Shown: positions 57,117 to 64,000 of the stretch, one piece after another
How positions within the stretch are numbered: position 1 is the stretch's first letter
How the letters are laid out: each line of letters begins with the position of its first letter
Notes under the pieces: generated by a model
What the model saw: only the letters and a program-made list of their open reading frames with translations
Told to the model about the DNA's origin: nothing
The model's database searches: none
Made by a program: the position numbers and the translations under genes
DNA from: Pezicula radicicola
Lineage: Eukaryota; Ascomycota; Leotiomycetes; Helotiales; Dermateaceae
DNA length: 64,000 bases
Assembly: GCA_003008705.1 (NCBI GenBank)
Contig: PDUO01000025.1
Coordinates: 251,709-315,708, forward strand
Reading direction: 5' to 3'

Positions 57117-57555
57117 CGAGTCCCTTGGGGATAGTCAGACTGCCATGTCTTATCGTGCACAGACTAGAGCGAAGTAATACTGCTAGTAGTAATTCTTATA
57201 TAATAATATGAGTAAGAGAAGTTATACTTAACCCTACAGTCTATAGAAAAATAAGCAATCCTTATATAGTATTATATTAAAGATAAAGTATTAAACTTAA
57301 TTATATATACTAAAACTAGACTACGAATTATTTTCTGCTAGCAAAAAGCTATAAAGATTACCTAAAGAGCTTATAATTTAAGCTACGCAGAGCCTATAAT
57401 TCGGGCTGTATAGAGCCTAAGATACAGGGTCTGTATAGCCTAAATTACAGGCTCTGTACAGCCTGAATTATCGGCTTTATGCAGCCTACACTTAAGACAC
57501 CGCCTAGTTCACGTAAGGATAAGACATGGCAGTCTAACTATCCCGAAGGGACTCG
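57117..57555. mobile_element. TIR element inserted in the P450 relic
   Basis: The ends are inverted repeats of about 38 bp with few mismatches: CGAGTCCCTTGGGGATAGTC at 57117 and its near reverse complement ending at 57555 (both include AGACTGCCATGTCTTATC). The interior is AT-rich and non-coding and contains a 23-bp tandem repeat. Flanking words AATCTTCAAC (57106-57115 read on the minus strand) and ACTCTTTAAC (right side) resemble an imperfect target duplication of 8-10 bp, which would suit hAT or Mutator-like elements. Confidence 0.78.
57371..57486. repeat. 23-bp tandem repeat, five units, inside the TIR element
   Basis: Units end at 57394, 57417, 57440, 57463 and 57486, each closing with GCC or AGCC (for example TAAGATACAGGGTCTGTATA + GCC). 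They are degenerate, with strong CTGTA/TACAG self-complementarity. Confidence 0.75.
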
Positions 57556-57810
57556 TTAAAGAGTCTGAAATCGAGTCCCCAGTACTAGAGAATTGAAGAA
57601 ACGGGGAAACCGAACTGACCAAAATATCTATCCTCCTGATCCTTAAATATCTCTCCAATTTCTAATAAATGTCCCTATAGCGGATGATGATATAAACCCG
57701 GGAAATCAGTATGCTGTAATCGTACCCATTTGAGTTTATTCCAAAAGACAAATGTATAGAATCCAAGGACCGTGATGATGAGAAATACAAGTAGAAGTGG
57801 TCTACTAACT

Positions 57811-58717
57811 TACCTAACAGCTAAGACTAAAGGAATTTTCGACTCCGTTTTTGTTTCCAAAATCAATCGCTATAATGGGGTATCAAACCACTAAGTCGGC
57901 CTAATATATAGGATGTCAAAATATAGTATAAAAGGCACTAAATTAGAAGTGATTGCCCTCCCTATTATAGGAGGGCTTGAAACCTATATACAAAATAGAA
58001 CGAGCATTCGAAAAGCCTCAATTTGCATGGGTATTAATCCTTTCGGAATACCTCTGGTTTCCTGAAAAACCCTATAAATCCTATAGGAATGAAGCATGAA
58101 AATGGAACAAATACGACAATTGCGAACATACCATATAACTAATGCTATATCACCATTCTACACGTGATTTGCGACTGACATCATCATAGACTAAATAGCC
58201 ACTAAGTATCCCACGGTGTATTTTAGGTTATGAATCCGATTTTCAGTGTTATACTATTAATTTTGGAAATTAGGGAAAGGTTGGAAATCTTAGCTTTTAT
58301 CTAATGTTGTTCAATTAAGCATCGAAGATATGCGAGCCGAAGATATGCGAGCCGATGATAGGCCGTTTCAAACATCGACATACCACTTTTACAGAACGCA
58401 GTCCCCAGTAACATATATGACAAGATATGATATACGCAGGTGATAAGAAATGTCAGTGACATTAAAAAGCGGGAGGGATTTTGGGACATTGTAACAAAAC
58501 TCCATGAAGTCCGCTTCGAATTCCCAAAAGCCTTGGCAGGAACAAACAGCGGGTATCGTGAAAAAAAAAAGGTGCAAATTGGTTAGCAATACACATTCTA
58601 AAACCCAGAAACTATTTAAGTAGAGCGTTAACAAATCAACAGCAGTTATGATCTTCATTATGATTGCTACAACATCAACGGCCGTTACTAACTTCATTAT
58701 GGTAACTACAGCAAAGT
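57811..58717. other. Intergenic region
   Basis: AT-leaning. A direct repeat (AAGATATGCGAGCCGA, twice) lies at 58326-58357. No gene is seen. It is the 3' flank of the FAD oxidase. Confidence 0.4.
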
Positions 58718-60522
58718 TTAAACCCGACACATACGCCCATCATTAGCAACAGTCCAAGACTCGCTACCAACACCAACAGTAGTATAAAAGAGACTATTAG
58801 GATCCCACTTATTCTTAATACCCAACAAAGTCTCATAATTAGCACCAAAGAAAGCCTCCTGGAAGTCAGGTTGACGGAAATCGGCTTCATTCATATATGA
58901 GCCGCTTCCGGGAGTGAGTGCGGTGATTTGGGGAACCAATTCGTTGGTTAGCTTGAATTGTGCTTCGACCATTTCTTCCCATGGTGCTGTGGAGTTCCAT
59001 GGTGTGGTTAGTGTGGCATGTACGAGAGCATCGCGCCACGCTGGGAGGACTGCGTTAGAGACATTTCCTGGTGATGAGACATCGGTAGCGACACCGAGGA
59101 GAAGGACTCCATTTTCAGTGACGTTGCGGAGAGCGACTTGGATCTCGTCGTTGTTGTTTGCAAATACTGAGCGAGGAATGAGACGGCTGCCGAATTGGTA
59201 CTCTTCAACGGCAATGTTTCCATATGGTAGAGGACCCATGTAGGTATTGTAGTGCTCTTCATATGTCGCAAACTCGGTATAAGAAGCGCTGAATGGTATG
59301 CCAAGATTGTTTAGGACGGTGACGAAAGGACTTAGGATTTCTTGGACTTCTGCGGACGTCTTGTTGTAAGCTGTAATGGGGTTGATGATGAAGAATGCAT
59401 CGCTGAAGTAGTACACGACCATAGTTCCGTTGTCAACTATGGCTGGTAGTAACAGATGGAACTCCGAGATGGCCTCGTAGAACAGATCGGAAGTCGTGTA
59501 AGCAGCGGCAAATTGAAGACCAGCTCCGCCAATCTTGGCGTCTGGGTATGTCTTGACAGTCATAGAGACGACGATGCCATAGGTTCCTCCTCCACCGCCG
59601 CTTAATGCCCAGTATAAATCTGAGTTCTCGTCACGAGTAGCATTGACGAGTTGGCCGGAAGCAGTAACAACCTCAAATCCGAGAGTCTGATCCGCACCGA
59701 GTCCGAAGTTTGTGGACAGTGCAGAGTGACCACCACCTTGGGTGTATCCACCGGCAAGGCCAACGGTGGGACATTCTCCGGAGACTACGACAACACCCTG
59801 TGCAGATGCAGCTTCCAAGATTTCGTAGCCCAAAACACCAGCTCCAATCTTTACTGCCGTACCCTGGTAATAGTCGTCTGAGTAGTCCAAGAAATTGATG
59901 CCCTTGAGGTTATGAGTCCACACAGATAGGGCACCGGCACCGGTGGATCTACCGAGAAAGCTATTGTTGGGTTAGCATAGCTCATGTAATGCGCTCTTTC
60001 TTCTGGGACTCACTCATGGCCAGTATTGCGAATCACGAAACGAATGTTATTCTCCTGAGCAAAGGTAACACCAGCAACAATGTCATCGACAGTCTCTACG
60101 TCGATTGCATAACGGACGTAATTTCCTAGCAAGCAGGCGCGGTCTTCCGAGGTGAAAGGATCGCAACTTTGGTTTGCAAAATACGCTTGCATGACTGAGG
60201 AGGAAGACGGAAGACTGAATGAATTGGTTAGAGCCTGCTATTTCGAAGTCAAGAGCATAGCATAGACTTACTGAACTGCAGGACTGGTCCAATTATTCTG
60301 GAGAGCAGCACATGCGACAGCATCATAGTTCGGGTCATGACATGGCGAACCTATGGGTACTGTAGCAATCAAACGACCGCCAGTTGTGCTGTTGAGCTCT
60401 GCCCAGGTAGAGTCGGACGGCCAGCAAGAGTCACCGGGAAAGCAGTAACAGCTGCTATTAGTGGCCACCGCCATAGAGGCATGGGCAGCTACCACAGAAA
60501 AGAGTGATGTGGTGAGCTTCAT
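58718..60522 (-). CDS. Secreted berberine-bridge-type FAD-linked oxidase (3 exons)
   Basis: Exons 60522-60272, 60214-60014 and 59960-58718 total 1,695 nt, 564 residues. It has a signal peptide (MKLTTSLFSVVAAHASMAVA), then a Cys-rich N-terminal segment SSCYCFPGDSCWPSDSTWAELN, typical of fungal secreted members. The FAD-binding PCMH domain has FVIRNTGHDFLGRSTG, where the His is the expected 8alpha-FAD attachment site, and VVVSGECPTVGLAGGYTQGGGHS, where the Cys fits the second (6-S-cysteinyl) link, so bicovalent flavinylation is likely. LYWALSGGGGGTYGIVVSMTVK and the C-terminal NYETLLGIKNKWDPNSLFYTTVGVGSE are the BBE domain hallmarks. It oxidises sugars, alkaloids or other alcohols, producing peroxide; the substrate is unknown. 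The gene is intact, with good splice sites. Confidence 0.94.
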
Positions 60523-61340
60523 GCTGGATAAACGAATGTAGTCTAAAAAGAAAAAAAGAATGTAATTGCCGAAAGATCGGTGGTGGGTGATGAGAAAGAA
60601 AACCGAGAGCCAGGGACTACCATTTTATCCTTTGTTCAATGAGTACAGAAGTCGCATTGTTCTGAATAGAACCAATTTCGAGTGCAGCACCCATCTCCGA
60701 GTGCCCCGCCGAGGCAAAGTCACATAGTACTTTCAGTCCATAACTCCGGTACATCATCGTACACAGAGAACGTGCTATTATTGTTGTTGGAGTTGAAAGG
60801 GAATGCTTGGGGGAAAATTCATGCAGGGGAGATTTGAACAATTGCCTTCAGAAACGGCCTGAGCCCCCGTACGTTGACTCTTTTAAGAATTCTAGAACGC
60901 TTCATACGAGGCCACTAATGCAGTGACCGCACTAACGGTTCGATTAAAGGCGGGGGAGGGGCCCGATTAGGAAACCTGGAGGCTTAGAAAGGTTATACAA
61001 ATCTGTACTTGGGACGCCACCAGAGCAGTATCTCGTATGCAACGACTGCCGGCAGACTGTAGCGTATGTCTATGTAGGGGATGCGATTTGTAACGTATTT
61101 AAAGCGATATGATTAGGTTCGAACGGAACGTAATTATAATCGAATCCTCTTTATATATTATGCATAATATAAGGATAAGATTATGTGTAACTAAGTGTAA
61201 AACTCTTAGAAAATAGGCCTGAAATAGACAACCTAAGATAAGAAAATACCTAATTAATCTTTAGTAATCCTTTTATTGCTTAATTTTGTATAGAGATTCT
61301 AGTACATATATATATAACTTTAGTCTTTCAGAGTATATAG

Positions 61341-61399
61341 GGCTCCGATACCCGATTAGTTAAGTGGATATAACATAACAAATAATCGGGTTAGGAGCC
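61341..61399. repeat. Long AT-rich hairpin
   Basis: GGCTCC-GATA-CCCGATTA at 61341 pairs with TAATCGGG-TTA-GGAGCC ending at 61399, leaving a loop of about 23 nt. It lies inside an AT-rich block. Confidence 0.6.
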
Positions 61400-61705
61400 T
61401 TATATATTATTATATTAAATTGTAATTGAGTCCCGAATTATATAAACCATCCATCCCTATGTCTATGGTGTGGTATGGGGTGAGTATTGAGTAGAAGGGG
61501 ATACATCTGCGTTGCTTTGACTTTGGAAGCGGACCTTCCCATTATACAGAAAACGTGCAACTCTAGTTTTGCTTGTCCCGCATTGCTAAGACCGGGCCAT
61601 CGCTAAATCAGCAGAATTATCCGTATCTAATGTAACCTGATCTTACCAAAGAACGAAAATTCGGGTATGAGCATGCAGGGCTGGAGGAGTTGATGCCTTA
61701 TGTAG

Positions 61706-61739
61706 CTGCCGGCCGCGGCTTTTGAACCGCGGCCGGCAG
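61706..61739. repeat. Perfect GC-rich hairpin, 13-bp arms
   Basis: CTGCCGGCCGCGG (61706-61718), an 8-nt loop CTTTTGAA, and CCGCGGCCGGCAG (61727-61739). The arms match exactly. On the minus strand the loop reads GGTTCAAAAGCC, resembling a tRNA B box, but no tRNA folds around it. Confidence 0.8.
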
Positions 61740-62426
61740 GTAAACAATGCTCTGCCACTCCACTCCCACTCAAATCTGATAGATCATAGATGTGAAGCGA
61801 GCAGCGGATATATAGAACCAAAATACAGGGAATAGAGTACGTACCATCCCCACGTGTGTTCAATGTATCTGAACAAACAAAGAAGAACAAATTTCCAAGA
61901 GAGGAAGAGGCCCCGGCCATGTGGTCTGGTGGACTCAGGACTGTACTCTGTCAATCATTGATTTTCTAACTTTTACGGAAGAGCTCACATGGCGCACAAG
62001 ACACTAATGCTGCACGGTTTTACAGTATCGTGAGTACCTCCGGCATCTCAGGGTCGATTCGATCGTGCACTGCTTTCTCCTAATCGTGATCGCGGAGGGT
62101 CGGCGTCACGTTAATTTATTTGCTGTTCGCTTGGCGCACAGCAGATGCTCATGCTTTCCCCCCCCCCCTCGTTTTTCAGCGTAAAGGTAAGGTACCATTG
62201 ATTAATTCACAAGCACCTCTGGAACGCGCATCTGAAAATACTTGGGTTCTGTTACTGTTACGAAAGGCGCATCAGGAGGTGCCGAGCATCAGACCTCTAT
62301 GTATTCTTCCTTTTTGGCTGAAGTTGTTCTGGATGCACTTGCATCACACGGGGTTATGATACAGTACTGTAAGTACTGATACCTCCAAAGTCCAAGCAGG
62401 GATGTAGCGGTACAGGGGGGGGAGGG

Positions 62427-62456
62427 NNNNNNNNNNNNNNNNNNNNNNNNNNNNNN
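62427..62456. other. Assembly gap (30 N)
   Basis: Thirty unknown bases directly after a G-rich stretch, where sequencing or assembly probably failed. The real length may differ. Confidence 0.95.
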
Positions 62457-63095
62457 GGAAATAGGGCAGTTACCAGATCATCTAGAGCCGCGTGCACTCG
62501 GGGGTGAGCGGGTCAAACGATGCACCAATATTCAGAATATTCAGGGCGCGACGCATGGCCCAGCATGGTTCGGACGATATTGTGGATTGATTATCGGACC
62601 TATTCCGGTCGCTACGCCAATAACAATTAATAGCACACGATATTATGAAATGTCCACTTCAAGAGACTGAACTCACTTTGTGACAAACTATACAGCTAGA
62701 CAGTTCTGGTACTCACAAGTCTCGCTTCTCCGTGTCCAATTGCCACTTAGATTCCCACATGTAAGCTTGTCACACCAGGCTAAGTGTAAAATTTATTAGT
62801 CTCTTAGGGTCACCGCTACCGGATTGCATCCAACCTCTCAGGCTGCAGAAGACCAGTTGCAGCACAAGCTCGCAGGTTTCAGGGGTGGAGCTAAGTCTAC
62901 TCTGAAAATTTGGGAAATAATGGGAACAGATGTTTCTACAGAACTACTGATAACAGCCATCATGTCCCGAGTTCATGACGGGGTCTCTTTTGTCGCTTCG
63001 AAGTTTTGTTCCTGCGGATCCCTTACATATTTGACTTCGATTCAAAGTTCAATCGCCCCAATCCGAGGTGGGAGAACCACTTGCAATTGGCCGCT

Positions 63096-64000
63096 ATGAA
63101 GTTGCTTTTTGGGTTTTGCCTCTCCCTTGCCTTCGTGCTGGGAACCGTAGCCCAGAGCGCGTCACTGACGGCCGAAATTGCTGAACTTCCCACTTGTGCT
63201 GTGAGTACTTCACTGCTATTTACATCCTAACATTGATGTCAATCCAACCTAGAAACGTGGACTAACTGGGATCTTGTTCTAGCTATCCTGTCTTCTAGTC
63301 GCAGTTGAAGCATCACCTTGCGCTGTAACAAATCAGACTTGCATCTGTACAGATGCAACTTTGCAAGCCAATGTCACGGGCTGTGTCACGTTGTCATGTA
63401 CTCTCGAACAGGCACTTGGTGAGTCCCATATCAAAATGAATCCACTTGCATATCGATTCAGTTTCTGATAACCTCTCCCACCATCAGTAACCAAGAACAT
63501 CACCAGCACAGCATGTGGTGTTCCAGTCCGGGATAAGACTGTGCTCTATACAGTCCTCAGTGACACCTTCGCAATCCTCTCAGGTATAATAGTAGGCATC
63601 CGTCTAGTCTCCAAATTCTGGCTCGGCTCCAGCATCGGAATGGACGATTACTTCATAGGCATAACGCTCCTAGTAGGAATGCCCAGTTCAGCAATCAACG
63701 TACACGGCCTAGCAGCAAACGGACTCGGAAAAGACATCTGGACACTAACACCGGCAAGAATAACAGGTTTCGTCTACTACTTCTACATAATGGAAATCCT
63801 CTACTTCACCCAAGTAGCCGTACTAAAAATCTCCATCCTCTTCTTCTACAAACGAATCTTCCCTGGCCCAGCTATCAAGAAATTAATCTGGGGAACTATC
63901 GCTTTCGATGCCGTGTTCGGAATAGTTTTTCTTTTTATCTCGATATTTCAGTGTCGGCCTATTAGTTATTATTGGCAGAAATGGGATGGTTTACATGAGG
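63096..64000 (+). CDS. CFEM-domain PTH11-like receptor, N-terminal part (3' end outside window)
   Basis: Exons 63096-63200, 63283-63418 and 63488 to beyond 64000. The signal peptide MKLLFGFCLSLAFVLGTVAQ is followed by a CFEM domain. Its eight Cys are in ELPTCA, LSCLL, SPCAV, NQTCICT, VTGCVTLSC and STACGV, with the expected spacing and the Asp before the haem-type site (CICTDATLQ). After it come the rhodopsin-type helices: VLYTVLSDTFAILSGIIVGIRLVSKFW, DDYFIGITLLVGMPSSAINVHGLAANGLGKDIW, YFYIMEILYFTQVAVLKISILFFYKRIFPG and AFDAVFGIVFLFISIFQCRPISYYW. This is the Pth11 class of fungal GPCR-like surface receptors, involved in surface sensing in plant pathogens. The last helices and tail lie outside the window. 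It is distinct from the CFEM-free protein at 30404-31911. Confidence 0.92.

Larger units (their letters stand above)
56826..57810 (-). pseudogene. Cytochrome P450 relic, internally deleted and split by a TIR element
   Basis: Reading the minus strand from 57810: a membrane anchor and hinge, LLLVFLIITVLGFYTFVFW then LQHTDFPGLYHHPL, a TAG (57675-57677), GHLLEIGEIFKDQEDRYF, a second stop after FPVSSIL, then YWGLDFRLFN, which resembles the WG-D...FNP region near the heme. The middle 300 or so residues of a P450 are missing. After the 439-nt TIR element the frame resumes with IFNPDRFLEWKTPICVFRPF, EGGLRACIAQ (heme-binding, Cys present; Gly-to-Ala at the usual CIGQ), a 79-nt intron (56946-57024) and EPIYIEAEFILDCTVNTFEFE to the stop at 56826. 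The alignment of both ends with P450 hallmarks is good, and the gene is clearly dead. Confidence 0.75.
60523..63095. other. Intergenic region with hairpins and a sequence gap
   Basis: 2.6 kb without a convincing gene. An AT-rich block at about 61080-61450 looks like degraded repeat DNA and contains a 59-nt hairpin. A GC-rich hairpin lies at 61706-61739. A C run of about 11 occurs near 62158, and the DNA around 62415-62426 is G-rich just before a 30-N gap. Frames near 61627-62359 have no domain. Confidence 0.4.

Noticed and set aside
1..64000. CRISPR arrays, rRNA, tRNA genes, viral structural genes, polyketide or peptide synthetase cores
   Set aside because: Looked for by eye in both strands; none supported. 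The 18-bp arrays have no unique spacers and are minisatellite-like.

Overview
The window is nuclear DNA of a filamentous ascomycete. Nearly every gene is split by short introns (about 46-120 nt) with GT..AG ends and CTAAC/CTAAT branch points. The gene families are typically fungal: NACHT-ankyrin, HET, CFEM/rhodopsin-like receptor, tannase, tyrosinase and class-3 lipase. Codon use and AT-rich intergenic DNA suggest a leotiomycete-like genome, but I cannot fix the genus. I rebuilt the exon structures by hand. Multi-exon totals are divisible by three and phases agree at each junction, which is my main check on the models.

Layout. 0-6.4 kb: tail of a secreted lipase, a GC-rich SAM methyltransferase between AT-rich flanks, and on the minus strand a Ser/Thr/Cys-rich wall-type protein joined head-on to a disrupted ankyrin gene. 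7.6-16.4 kb: a complete ZIP zinc transporter, a broken flavin monooxygenase carrying a MITE, a tyrosinase and a 12-exon MFS sugar transporter. 17.6-34.5 kb: a small basic protein, a 33-bp-TIR MITE, a tannase-family esterase, a decayed amidase, an amino-acid permease, an O-methyltransferase relic, a possible small secreted protein, a rhodopsin-like membrane protein and a BAHD-type acyltransferase.

35-56 kb is the most interesting part. A 2,392-residue NACHT-ankyrin NLR-type protein is followed by a HET-domain protein. After a repeat-rich gap, a GPI-type serine-rich protein and a Nudix hydrolase comes a tandem pair of paralogs of an uncharacterised fungal family, in which I see an ADP-ribosyltransferase-like R / S-x-S / E layout. 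An unassigned polytopic membrane protein closes the region. An 18-bp minisatellite occurs in two introns of the NLR gene and in both intergenic blocks around the HET gene, and I saw it nowhere else. I read this as an allorecognition/immune-type island.

56-64 kb: a P450 relic cut by a TIR element, a secreted berberine-bridge-type FAD oxidase, an AT-rich stretch with hairpins and a 30-N gap, and the start of a CFEM-containing PTH11-like receptor that runs off the end.

Several genes are dead (monooxygenase, amidase, O-methyltransferase, P450, probably the ankyrin gene). Most of their stop codons are explained by C-to-T or G-to-A changes, some in CpA/TpG context, which fits RIP-like mutation. 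No PKS/NRPS core, rRNA, CRISPR or convincing tRNA was seen.
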